Counted from the stretch's first letter, positions 1 to 6,027 are shown. The stretch is DNA of 6,757 nucleotides from JBFHDX01 sp041584475 (GCA_041584475.1 JBFHDX010000159.1:1-6757); one strand, 5' to 3'. Program-made: numbers and translations. Notes: generated from the sequence alone by a model not told the origin.

Positions 1-278
1 CCGACGCTGGCCGAGGCGCGGCTGATCTCCTCCATCGCCACGACGTGCTCGAGATAGCCCATGCCGGCGCCGCCGTACTCCTCCTCGACGGTGATCCCGA
101 GCAGCCCCATCGCCCCCATCTTCGGCCACAGATCCATCGGGAACGCGTTGTCGCGGTCGATCGCGTCGGCGCGCGGCGCGATCTCATCCGACGCGAAGGA
201 TGCGACGCTGTCGCGCAGCATGTCGGCGGCCTCGCCGAGGTCGAAATCGAGCGATGCGGGGGCGTTGGGGATCGACAT
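1..278 (-). CDS. Isovaleryl-CoA dehydrogenase, N-terminal part (gene runs off the left edge)
   Basis: FAD-dependent acyl-CoA dehydrogenase family. The closest recognised member is isovaleryl-CoA dehydrogenase, which oxidises isovaleryl-CoA to 3-methylcrotonyl-CoA in leucine breakdown and passes electrons to ETF. Only the first 92 codons are present. They cover the helical N-terminal domain: an early segment with DEIAPRADAIDRDNAFP (about residues 31-47), then LGITVEEEYGGAGMGYLEHV (60-79) and AMEEISRASASV (81-92). The EEEYGGAGM and EEISRASAS blocks are characteristic of the isovaleryl-CoA subgroup. The catalytic Glu and most FAD contacts lie beyond the edge. The ATG at 278-276 is preceded by AGGAG with a 5-base gap, which fixes the start. 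It lies 28 bases after the thioesterase stop on the same strand, so the two are probably co-transcribed. Another short or branched-chain acyl-CoA dehydrogenase cannot be fully excluded from this fragment. Confidence 0.88.
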   Translation of the reverse strand, partial: MSIPNAPASLDFDLGEAADMLRDSVASFASDEIAPRADAIDRDNAFPMDLWPKMGAMGLLGITVEEEYGGAGMGYLEHVVAMEEISRASASV

Positions 279-306
279 GGCAGCTCCTGTAGCGGTTCCG
301 GCGTGC

Positions 307-765
307 CTATCCCGCCGGGCGGTGCGGGGCCGGGGCCAGGCACATCAGCGTCTGCAGCAGCGTCGCGCAGAGCGTCTCGTCCGCGCCCGCGACCGCGAAG
401 ACGTCGGCGCGGGCGACGGTCAGCGTGCGGCCGGGGCGGATCACCGCGCCGCGGGCGATCAGCCGCTCGCCGCGCCCGGGGGCGACGATGTTCATCTTGT
501 ACTCGACGGTCAGCACCGTCGAGCCCGACGGCATCAGCGAGAAGCCGGCATAGCCGGCGGCGCTGTCGGCGATCGCGCCCATGGCGCCGCCGTGGAAATA
601 GCCGTGCTGCTGCGACAGCCCGTCGCTGTAGGGCACGCCGATCTCGACGCGGCCCGGCTCGACGCGCAGCAGCTCCGCGCCCAACGTCGCCATGAAGCCC
701 TGGCGCGCGAAGCTGTCACGCACGAGGCGCTCGAAATCGGGCGATCCCGGTTCGAAGCCGCTCAT
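307..765 (-). CDS. PaaI family hotdog-fold acyl-CoA thioesterase
   Basis: 152-residue single hotdog-domain protein, the usual size for the PaaI/YbgC-like thioesterases that hydrolyse acyl-CoA to free acid and CoA in the cytoplasm. The family signature is visible: HGYFHGGAMGAIADSAAG at about residues 54-71, with the HGG turn (58-60) and the conserved acidic residue of the long helix (D67). It is followed by the strand pattern VEYKMNIVAPGRGERLIARG (87-106) and a closing strand ending LLQTLMCL. ATG at 765-763 is chosen because GAGGA lies 4 bases upstream and the protein starts close to the domain. It is the first gene of a minus-strand pair with the isovaleryl-CoA dehydrogenase. A role in relieving CoA trapping or trimming branched acyl-CoA is inferred from that pairing only; the substrate cannot be read from sequence. 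Confidence 0.87.
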   Translation of the reverse strand: MSGFEPGSPDFERLVRDSFARQGFMATLGAELLRVEPGRVEIGVPYSDGLSQQHGYFHGGAMGAIADSAAGYAGFSLMPSGSTVLTVEYKMNIVAPGRGERLIARGAVIRPGRTLTVARADVFAVAGADETLCATLLQTLMCLAPAPHRPAG

Positions 766-798
766 TCAATCCTCGATGGCCCGCGCCCCCCGATGCCG

Positions 799-812
799 GC
801 CCGAAGTCGGGC
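799..812. repeat. Short inverted repeat (hairpin) in thioesterase leader
   Basis: GCCCGA (799-804) and TCGGGC (807-812) form a compact hairpin, best drawn as a 5-bp stem with a four-base loop. It lies in the presumed 5' leader of the minus-strand thioesterase transcript. No T tract follows it on either strand, so it does not look like an intrinsic terminator. It may be incidental in such GC-rich DNA. Confidence 0.4.
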
Positions 813-830
813 AAATCCATTTTCATGCGC

Positions 831-862
831 CGCCCGTATAACTGTCATTATTCGCCCGTATA
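831..862. promoter_or_regulatory. Direct repeat CGCCCGTATA, candidate operator
   Basis: Two identical 10-base copies of CGCCCGTATA lie at 831-840 and 853-862. Their starts are 22 bases apart, close to two helical turns, so a protein bound to both would sit on the same DNA face. They flank the putative -35 (842-847) of the kinase promoter, and the second copy enters its spacer. The subset CGTATAA occurs at 835-841 and again at 863-869. This is a typical layout for a regulator of the divergent promoters. Which protein binds is unknown; the response regulator encoded downstream is one candidate, a local acyl-CoA repressor another. Confidence 0.5.
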
Positions 863-870
863 CGTATAAT
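842..870 (+). promoter_or_regulatory. Putative sigma70-type promoter for the kinase-regulator operon
   Basis: A perfect -10 hexamer TATAAT at 865-870 is preceded, with a 17-base spacer, by CTGTCA at 842-847, which matches 4 of 6 bases of TTGACA. Transcription would start near 877, giving a leader of about 95 bases before the ATG at 972. Spacing and -10 quality are good for a GC-rich genome. The start site itself is predicted, not observed. Confidence 0.55.
859..868. repeat. Perfect palindrome TATACGTATA
   Basis: The ten bases at 859-868 read the same on both strands and overlap the second CGCCCGTATA copy and the -10 box of the kinase promoter. A dimeric repressor bound here would block that promoter. 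The palindrome does not extend further (G at 858 opposite A at 869), so it is short. An operator role is a suggestion only. Confidence 0.4.
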
Positions 871-876
871 TGCGGG

Positions 877-895
877 GCAGGCGAACTGTGCCTGC
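877..895 (+). repeat. Hairpin at the predicted kinase transcript start
   Basis: GCAGGC (877-882) and GCCTGC (890-895) form a 6-bp stem with a 7-base loop, beginning at about the predicted transcription start. A purine-rich GGGAGG follows at 896-901 but has no well-spaced ATG or GTG behind it. The hairpin may stabilise the 5' end of the transcript, or the dyad may be a protein site downstream of the promoter. Confidence 0.35.
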
Positions 896-971
896 GGGAG
901 GCATTGGCGGGCGGGGCCGACACGGCGCAAGCGTTGGCGGCCGCACCGCCACAGCGAGATACATAGATCAA

Positions 972-2825
972 ATGCTGATCGGAGTCAGTCCCCTGACGGT
1001 TGCCTGGTCGATGTGTGCGGCCGCGTGCGGCATGCTCGCCCTGATGCAGTTGGTCCTCTGGTTCAAGCAGCGGCGCACCGCGATCTACCTGTTCTCGACG
1101 CTGATGGCCCTGGGCGCCATGCTCAGCGCCTTCACCGAATTGTCGCTGATGCGCATCCTCGACGCCGGGGCGCACGCGACGGTCATGAAGCTGCAGAACC
1201 TCGCCGTCTATCTGCTTTTGATTCCGATGGTATGGTTCATCCATACCTATTTCGGGACCGCGCGGCGCTGGCTCGCGGTGACGATTACGGCCATGTGGAG
1301 CGTGGCCATCGTGGCCAACTTCCTGTCGCCGCACAGCCTGGTGTTCGCCGATGCGATCGAGATCAAGCGGCTCACCGCCTTCTGGGGCGAAGAGTTCTCG
1401 ATCGCGACCGGACCGGCGAACCCGTGGAAGTTCCTCGCCGACCTCGCCAGCCTGTTGATCACGATCTACATCGTCGACGCCTCGGTGCGCGCCTGGCGCC
1501 AGGGCAGCCGGCGGCACGCCGCGGTGATCGGCGGCAGCATCACGTTCTTCATCCTGCTCGGCGGCATCCATTCGCCGCTGGTCGACGCCAGCCTGTTGCC
1601 GATGCCCTACATCATCAGCTTCGCCTTCCTTGCGATCGTGCTTGCGATGACCTACGAGCTGGTCAACGACGCCATTCTCGCCAGCCGGTATGCGAGCGAA
1701 ATCGCGGCCAGCGAAAAGCGCTGGCGACTGCTGCTCGAAAACGTGCCGCTGCTGGTCGCCGGCGTCGATCGCGAGGGCAGGATCGATTACACCAATCCCT
1801 GCTTCCGGAATGTCAGCGGCTATGCGCGCGACGAGGTCGTCGGCCGGCACCTGACCGAGCTGCTCCCCGAGAGCGTGCGGTCGGAGGCCCGCGAGGGGTT
1901 CTCGGCGGCGATGCGCGGCGACCTCCCGCCACAGGTCGAGACGGCACTGAAGACCAAGGCCGGTGCGTTGCGCCAGATCGCGTGGTCGAACGTGCTGATA
2001 ACCGATCCCGAAGGCGAGCCGGCGGGTACGCTCAGCATCGGCTCCGACCTCACCGAACAGCTGAAGGCACAGAACGACCTGCAGGAAACGCGGCGCGAGA
2101 TGGAGCGGATGGGGCGCGCCATGGTCCTCGGAGAGCTCGGCGCAAGCCTTGCGCACGAGCTCAACCAGCCGCTGGCGGCGATCCTCAGCAACGCGCAGGC
2201 GGCGCGGCGGCTGCTGGCGTCGGGGACCGCCGGCGGCGACGAGCTTCGCGATATTCTCGACGACATCGTGCGCGACGACACGCGCGCCGGAGACGTGATA
2301 AGCGGGCTCCGTGACATGGTGAGGAAGGGCCGGGCCGAGCCGGGCCCGCTTCGCCTCGAGGCCGCGATCAGCGAGGTGGGCAGGCTGCTGCGCAGCGAGC
2401 TCGGCGCCGCCGGGGTCGCGCTGGAAGTCGAGGTTGCACGCGACCTGACGCTGGTGAGCGCCGGACGGGTCGAGATCCAGCAGGTGGTCACGAATCTGGT
2501 TCTCAACGCGATCCGCGCGATGCGGGATGTCCCGGCGGGCCGCCGGAAGATCTTGATCCGCGCCGATCGGATCGACCATTCGGTCCAGGTTCTGGTCATG
2601 GATTCGGGCAGCGGAATTGACGAGGCCATGCTGCCCAGCCTGTTCGACGCCTTCTTCTCCACGCGAAAGAGCGGCCTCGGCATGGGGCTCACCATCGCGC
2701 GCGGTATCGTCGAGACGCATGGCGGGCGAATCTGGGCACAGAACAATCCCGGCGGCGGTGCGACCTTCGCCTTCACCCTGCCCGTGCTCGAGGAAGAGCC
2801 GGTCCTGCTCGGGACCGACGCATGA
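972..2825 (+). CDS. Membrane sensor histidine kinase (7 TM, PAS, HisKA, HATPase)
   Basis: Inner-membrane sensor kinase of a two-component system, 617 residues from the ATG at 972. Seven hydrophobic segments fill the N-terminal 230 residues (about 8-30, 37-58, 74-93, 100-118, 155-172, 184-204, 211-230), with a larger non-membrane loop at 119-154. A PAS domain follows (about 250-365), then a charged, probably coiled-coil linker. The dimerisation domain has the FixL-like H-box AHELNQPLAAI with phospho-acceptor H395. The ATPase domain shows the N-box (N512), G1 DSGSG (D544) and G2 GLGMGL (from G568), so catalysis looks intact. Its stop overlaps the start of the regulator gene, marking its partner. 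ATG 972 has only a weak upstream GAGAT. In-frame GTG 888 or TTG 870 would add a poorly structured stretch, so they are less likely. The signal is unknown. Confidence 0.92.
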   Translation: MLIGVSPLTVAWSMCAAACGMLALMQLVLWFKQRRTAIYLFSTLMALGAMLSAFTELSLMRILDAGAHATVMKLQNLAVYLLLIPMVWFIHTYFGTARRWLAVTITAMWSVAIVANFLSPHSLVFADAIEIKRLTAFWGEEFSIATGPANPWKFLADLASLLITIYIVDASVRAWRQGSRRHAAVIGGSITFFILLGGIHSPLVDASLLPMPYIISFAFLAIVLAMTYELVNDAILASRYASEIAASEKRWRLLLENVPLLVAGVDREGRIDYTNPCFRNVSGYARDEVVGRHLTELLPESVRSEAREGFSAAMRGDLPPQVETALKTKAGALRQIAWSNVLITDPEGEPAGTLSIGSDLTEQLKAQNDLQETRREMERMGRAMVLGELGASLAHELNQPLAAILSNAQAARRLLASGTAGGDELRDILDDIVRDDTRAGDVISGLRDMVRKGRAEPGPLRLEAAISEVGRLLRSELGAAGVALEVEVARDLTLVSAGRVEIQQVVTNLVLNAIRAMRDVPAGRRKILIRADRIDHSVQVLVMDSGSGIDEAMLPSLFDAFFSTRKSGLGMGLTIARGIVETHGGRIWAQNNPGGGATFAFTLPVLEEEPVLLGTDA

Positions 2826-3454
2826 TCGATCCGGACGCCACGATCTTCCTGGTCGACGACGAGGACTCGGTCCGGCGGGCCGTGGCCCGGCTGCTCAAAT
2901 CCGCAGGCTATCGGGTGCGCGCGTTCGCCAGCGCGCGAGCGTTCCTCGACAGCGACCGCGAGCCTAGTGCGCCGGCCTGTCTGGTCCTCGATGTCCAGAT
3001 GCCGGAGATGACCGGCCTCGATCTGCAGCGCGAGCTTGGATCGGCGCAGGCGGGAATGCCGATCGTCTTCCTCACCGGGCACGGCGACGTTCCGATGAGC
3101 GTGCGGGCGATGAAGGGCGGCGCCGCCGATTTCCTGACCAAGCCGGTCCAGGATGTCGACCTTCTGCGAGCCGTCGCGCAGGCGCTCGCCCGTGCCCGGG
3201 AGGATCGCGTCGAGCAGGCCGCGCTGGCCACCGTGCTGGAGCGCCTCGAGCGCCTGACGCCGCGCGAGCGGGAGGTGATGGCGCTCGTCGTCGCCGGCCT
3301 GCGCAACAAGCAGATCGCCTACGAGCTCGGCACTGCCGAGAAGACCATCAAGGTCCATCGCGGGCGCGTCATGGCGAAGATGCAGGCGCGTTCCCTCGCC
3401 GAGCTCGTCCGCCTCGCCGAGCGGATCGGTTTCCCCGAGGAGGCGGCGACCTAG
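2822..3454 (+). CDS. FixJ-type response regulator (REC plus LuxR-type HTH)
   Basis: Cytoplasmic DNA-binding response regulator, 210 residues, the standard length for the FixJ/NarL family. The receiver domain (about 5-122) has the acidic pocket D12/D13, phospho-acceptor D57 in LVLDVQMPEMTG, switch residue T85 in FLTGHGDVPMSVRAMKGG, and K107 in FLTKPV. A helical linker leads to a LuxR-type helix-turn-helix (about 145-205) starting LTPREREVMALV, with the recognition region NKQIAYELGTAEKTIKVHRG. The ATG at 2822 overlaps the kinase TGA (ATGA), so it is translationally coupled to the kinase and almost certainly phosphorylated by it. FixJ-like proteins usually activate transcription when phosphorylated. 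The inverted repeat 45 bases after this gene, in front of the sulfatase, is the obvious candidate target. It is not called fixJ because nothing ties it to nitrogen fixation. Confidence 0.94.
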   Translation: MIDPDATIFLVDDEDSVRRAVARLLKSAGYRVRAFASARAFLDSDREPSAPACLVLDVQMPEMTGLDLQRELGSAQAGMPIVFLTGHGDVPMSVRAMKGGAADFLTKPVQDVDLLRAVAQALARAREDRVEQAALATVLERLERLTPREREVMALVVAGLRNKQIAYELGTAEKTIKVHRGRVMAKMQARSLAELVRLAERIGFPEEAAT

Positions 3455-3475
3455 GCGGCAAGCGGTAGCGGAAAG

Positions 3476-3493
3476 CGCGGCTCGTTCGCCGCG
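3476..3493 (+). terminator. Weak hairpin after the regulator gene
   Basis: CGCGGC (3476-3481) and GCCGCG (3488-3493) form a 6-bp GC stem with a 6-base loop, 21 bases after the regulator stop. No T tract follows, so it is a poor intrinsic terminator. It may slow readthrough into the sulfatase control region or protect the end of the kinase-regulator mRNA. Confidence 0.35.
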
Positions 3494-3498
3494 ACGAC

Positions 3499-3516
3499 AT
3501 TGGACCAAGGTCCAAT
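3499..3516. promoter_or_regulatory. Inverted repeat ATTGGACC-AA-GGTCCAAT, candidate activator site
   Basis: Perfect 8-base arms ATTGGACC (3499-3506) and GGTCCAAT (3509-3516) flank a two-base centre. The centre lies about 43.5 bases upstream of the predicted start at about 3551. The right arm ends at the position a -35 box would occupy, and the -35 itself is poor. This is the classic placement for an activator that contacts RNA polymerase. The FixJ-type regulator encoded just upstream is the natural candidate; this is inferred from position and symmetry. Confidence 0.65.
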
Positions 3517-3544
3517 ATCTGCCCTGATCCGGCTTTTCTATAAT
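3516..3544 (+). promoter_or_regulatory. Putative activator-dependent promoter for the sulfatase gene
   Basis: A perfect TATAAT at 3539-3544 lacks a recognisable TTGACA 17 bases upstream (3516-3521 reads TATCTG). A strong -10 with no -35, plus a dyad immediately upstream, suggests positive control. The predicted start near 3551 gives a leader of about 110 bases before the GTG at 3662. The leader holds a hairpin at 3585-3599. Confidence 0.55.
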
Positions 3545-3584
3545 TCTCCTATGAATCTGGATCCGCCCATGCGCCCAAACGCAC

Positions 3585-3599
3585 CCGATCCCGGATCGG
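3585..3599 (+). repeat. Hairpin in sulfatase 5' leader
   Basis: CCGATC (3585-3590) and GATCGG (3594-3599) form a 6-bp stem with a three-base loop, within the predicted untranslated leader of the sulfatase mRNA. It is 50 bases before the ribosome binding site and does not cover it. No function can be assigned. Confidence 0.3.
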
Positions 3600-3649
3600 A
3601 TGGCGCGGCGAAGGGCCGGGCCAGTGGAGCAGAGCGTACACACAGCAAT

Positions 3650-3655
3650 GGGAGG
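3650..3655 (+). promoter_or_regulatory. Ribosome binding site deciding the sulfatase GTG start
   Basis: GGGAGG lies 6 bases before GTG 3662. It is the only well-spaced Shine-Dalgarno sequence near the 5' end of the frame, and it places translation start exactly at a canonical signal peptide. The upstream in-frame ATGs at 3551 and 3570 have no such sequence. Confidence 0.7.
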
Positions 3656-3661
3656 CGTATC

Positions 3662-5245
3662 GTGAAGAGGGAGCTAACCTGTCTGGCGGCCGGCGTCGCC
3701 GCGATGGCCGCGGTCTCGGCCGAGGCCCAAACCGGCAAGCCGAACATCCTGATGATCATGTCCGATGATGTGGGCATCACCAATCTCAGCGCGTACAGCC
3801 GGGGCATGGCCGGGTATCACACGCCGAACATCGACCGAATCGCAAATGAAGGCGTGCTGTTCACCGATTACTACGCCGAGCAGAGTTGCACGGCGGGCCG
3901 GTCCGCCTTCATTACCGGCCAGTCGCCGATCCGCACTGGGCTGACCAAGGTGGGTTTCCCCGGCGCCTCGATCGGCCTCCAGAAGGAGGACCCGACGCTC
4001 GCCGAGCTGCTGAAGCCGCATGGCTACGCGACCGGGCAGTTCGGCAAGAACCATCTCGGCGACCGCAACGAGTTCCTGCCGACGGTGCACGGTTTCGACG
4101 AGTTCTTCGGCAACCTCTATCACCTGAACGCGGAGGAGGAGCCCGAGAATCCCGACTATCCGAAGGATCCCGCGTTCCGCGCCGAGTTTGGGCCGCGCGG
4201 CGTGCTGTCCTGCATGGCGACGGATACCGAGAGCGACGTCGTCGACGACCGCTTCGGCCCGATGGGAAGACAGGAGTGCGAGGATACGGGCCCACTGACC
4301 AAGAAGCGGATGGAGACGGCGGACGAGGAATTCGTCGGGCGGGCGAGCGACTTCATCAAGCGCCACACCGCGGAGGGCACGCCGTGGTTCGCCTGGGTGG
4401 CGACCTCGCGCATGCATTTCTACACGCATCTTAAAGAAGAGAGCCAGGGCGTAACCGGCCTCGGCATCTTCGCCGACGGCATGGTCGAGCATGACGGTCA
4501 TGTGGGCCAGCTGCTGGACCTGCTCGAAGAGCTGGGGATCGCGGACGACACGATCGTGCTCTACACCGCGGACAACGGCCCCCACTACAACGAATGGCCG
4601 GATGGCGGCCTCTCGCCGTTCCGCGGCGAGAAGAACACGAACTGGGAGGGCGGCTACCGCGTGCCGATGCTGGTGCGCTGGCCGGGCAAGATCCCTGCCG
4701 GGTCGATCTCCAACGAGACGATATCGGCGCTCGACTGGGTGCCGACGCTGATGGCCGCGGCCGGCGAGCCGGACATCAAGGAGAAGCTCAAGGCCGGGCA
4801 CAAGGTCGGCAACATCGAGTACAAGGTCTATCTCGACGGCTACAACGCCCTGCCGCACCTGACCGGCGAGAGCAATGAGGGGCCGCGTCGCGAGTTCTTC
4901 TACTGGAACGACGGCGGGCAGCTGGTCGCCCTGCGCTATGACGACTGGAAGCTCGTGTTCATGGAGCAGCGCGCAAGCCGGTTCCAGGTCTGGGCGGAAC
5001 CGTTCGTGCCACTTCGTGTCCCCAAAATCTTCAATCTGCGCACCGACCCGTTCGAGCGGGCGGACACCGACTCGAACAATTACGAGACGTGGTGGATCCG
5101 CCGCGTCTTCGCGCTGGTGCCGGCGCAGACGTTCGTTGGCGAGTACCTCGCCACCTTCAAGCAATTCCCGCCGCGGCAGAAGCCGGCGAAGTTCAACGTC
5201 GACGACGCGCTTGCAACTCTGAAGAGTGCGGCCGGCAACAACTAA
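3662..5245 (+). CDS. Exported formylglycine-dependent sulfatase (arylsulfatase family)
   Basis: Type I sulfatase, 527 residues from GTG 3662, which hydrolyses sulfate esters to alcohol plus inorganic sulfate. A Sec-type signal peptide precedes the mature enzyme: basic start MKRE, a hydrophobic stretch, and probable cleavage after AEA at residue 22. The enzyme therefore acts in the periplasm or outside the cell. Metal ligands D35 and D36 (IMSDDVG) are followed by the maturation motif CTAGR with C76, the cysteine converted to formylglycine. Further active-site features are K129 and H131 in GKNHLGD, H252 in TSRMHFYTH, D304/N305 in TADNGPH, and K324 in FRGEKNTNWEGGYRVP. Together these look complete. 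The C-terminal part (NLRTDPFERA, then a WW-containing segment) matches the common arylsulfatase layout. It lies downstream of the inverted repeat and upstream of the DUF502 gene. The physiological substrate is unknown, and no maturation enzyme is encoded in the window. Confidence 0.93.
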   Translation: MKRELTCLAAGVAAMAAVSAEAQTGKPNILMIMSDDVGITNLSAYSRGMAGYHTPNIDRIANEGVLFTDYYAEQSCTAGRSAFITGQSPIRTGLTKVGFPGASIGLQKEDPTLAELLKPHGYATGQFGKNHLGDRNEFLPTVHGFDEFFGNLYHLNAEEEPENPDYPKDPAFRAEFGPRGVLSCMATDTESDVVDDRFGPMGRQECEDTGPLTKKRMETADEEFVGRASDFIKRHTAEGTPWFAWVATSRMHFYTHLKEESQGVTGLGIFADGMVEHDGHVGQLLDLLEELGIADDTIVLYTADNGPHYNEWPDGGLSPFRGEKNTNWEGGYRVPMLVRWPGKIPAGSISNETISALDWVPTLMAAAGEPDIKEKLKAGHKVGNIEYKVYLDGYNALPHLTGESNEGPRREFFYWNDGGQLVALRYDDWKLVFMEQRASRFQVWAEPFVPLRVPKIFNLRTDPFERADTDSNNYETWWIRRVFALVPAQTFVGEYLATFKQFPPRQKPAKFNVDDALATLKSAAGNN

Positions 5246-5248
5246 TGA

Positions 5249-5291
5249 AGCCTCTGGCGCGCCCGCGTTTCCTCGGGCGCGCCATTCGGCT
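5249..5291 (+). terminator. Strong GC-rich hairpin between sulfatase and DUF502 genes
   Basis: TGGCGCGCCCG (5255-5265) and CGGGCGCGCCA (5274-5284) form a perfect 11-bp stem with an 8-base loop. AGCC (5249-5252) and GGCT (5288-5291) can extend it across a small internal loop. It starts a few bases after the sulfatase stop. Only two T residues follow, so it may be a partial terminator or an mRNA 3'-end stabiliser that makes sulfatase expression higher than that of the genes behind it, rather than a full stop. Confidence 0.6.
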
Positions 5292-5320
5292 CGCCTGAAC
5301 AATTTGTGGGGCAGACACCG

Positions 5321-5998
5321 ATGAAGGGGCTGCTCGAGTTCCTCAAGACAACGGCGTTGGGCGGCCTGTTCGTCCTGTTGCCGCTGCTCCTCCTCTATCT
5401 GGCGTTAAGCGAAGCGGTGGAGCTTGTGGTGGCGATCGCAACGCCGATCGCGGATCTGTTTCCGCCCGAGACCTTCGCGCAGGAGAAATACCCTGTGATC
5501 ATCGCCGCACTCCTACTGCTCGGCGCCTCGTTCGTCCTCGGCCTGGCGATGCGCGCGGAGCACGGCCGCAGCCTCGGCCAGTGGCTCGAGCGCAACACCC
5601 TTCGGCGCCTGCCGATGTACGGCGCGCTGAAGAGCCTGATCGCCCGCTTCGCCGCCACCGAGGAGAGCGACGCGTTCCGGCCGGCGCTGCTGGCGGCCGG
5701 TGAGGGCCAGCGCGACATCGCATACGTCATCGAGGATCACGGCGACGGTCAGATGACGGTAATGCTGCCCTGGGCGCCGACGCCGCTGGCCGGCTCGATC
5801 AGGATCGTCGAGCGGGGCCATGTCGAACTCATGGATGCCAGCTTCGGCGACCTGACGCGGGTGTTGAGCGAGTGGGGCATCGGCGCCGGCGAGCTGCTTG
5901 GCAAGGGGGCAAGCGTTCCAGGTGCCGTGCCCGACACGGGCAGCGCGGATGGGCCCGGTCGGGCGGGTTCGCCGACAGCGCGTCGCGACCGGGCATAA
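5321..5998 (+). CDS. DUF502 family inner-membrane protein
   Basis: 225-residue membrane protein recognised as DUF502. Two hydrophobic helices (about 11-32 and 57-77) are joined by a short loop. A soluble domain follows with the family landmarks: RLPMYGALKSLI (96-107), FRPALL (119-124), a DG-containing turn and PWAPTPLAGSIRIV (150-163). The last 30 residues are low-complexity, rich in G, A, P and R, and look disordered. The biochemical function of the family is not established. ATG 5321 is preferred over GTG 5306: it starts just before the first helix, although its Shine-Dalgarno (GGGG, about 10 bases away) is weak. The gene lies 75 bases after the sulfatase with the strong hairpin between them, and 42 bases before the outer-membrane gene. 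A role in envelope organisation or transport with its neighbours is only a contextual guess. Confidence 0.85.
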   Translation: MKGLLEFLKTTALGGLFVLLPLLLLYLALSEAVELVVAIATPIADLFPPETFAQEKYPVIIAALLLLGASFVLGLAMRAEHGRSLGQWLERNTLRRLPMYGALKSLIARFAATEESDAFRPALLAAGEGQRDIAYVIEDHGDGQMTVMLPWAPTPLAGSIRIVERGHVELMDASFGDLTRVLSEWGIGAGELLGKGASVPGAVPDTGSADGPGRAGSPTARRDRA

Positions 5999-6027
5999 GG
6001 CAGTACCAATTCAAAAAATACCGGACC

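Larger units (their letters stand above)
766..971. promoter_or_regulatory. Divergent control region between thioesterase and sensor kinase genes
   Basis: This 206-base stretch separates two divergent transcription units and contains no convincing gene. Its AT-rich core (about 812-872) stands out from the GC-rich surroundings. It holds the plus-strand promoter, the CGCCCGTATA repeats and the TATACGTATA palindrome, flanked by a short hairpin on each side. No convincing -35/-10 pair could be found for the minus-strand thioesterase unit, although its promoter should lie here. Confidence 0.7.

Noticed and set aside
799..812. Hairpin near 799-812 as an intrinsic terminator
   Set aside because: No T tract follows on either strand, and it lies in a divergent promoter region where no transcript is expected to end.
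61..966. Long plus-strand frames across the dehydrogenase and thioesterase genes
   Set aside because: Both annotated minus-strand genes show family motifs and ribosome binding sites; the plus-strand products are compositionally biased shadows.
904..966. A 20-codon leader peptide from TTG 904 before the kinase gene
   Set aside because: GGGAGG lies only 2 bases from the TTG, too close for normal initiation, and the peptide has no regulatory codon runs or attenuator structure behind it.
762..2720. A 652-codon open frame on the minus strand opposite the sensor kinase
   Set aside because: It is antisense to a clear kinase with all catalytic motifs. Its product is rich in R, A, H, D and Q with no domain pattern, and its openness follows from GC-rich codon use on the other strand.
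3551..3661. Upstream in-frame ATGs (3551, 3570) as the sulfatase start
   Set aside because: ATG 3551 coincides with the predicted transcription start and has no Shine-Dalgarno sequence. The extension would place about 37 polar residues before the signal peptide, which is unlike a Sec substrate.
3674..5302. A 542-codon open frame on the minus strand opposite the sulfatase
   Set aside because: It lies wholly across a sulfatase with complete active-site motifs, and its product is low-complexity and Arg/Val/Leu-rich. It is a shadow of codon bias.
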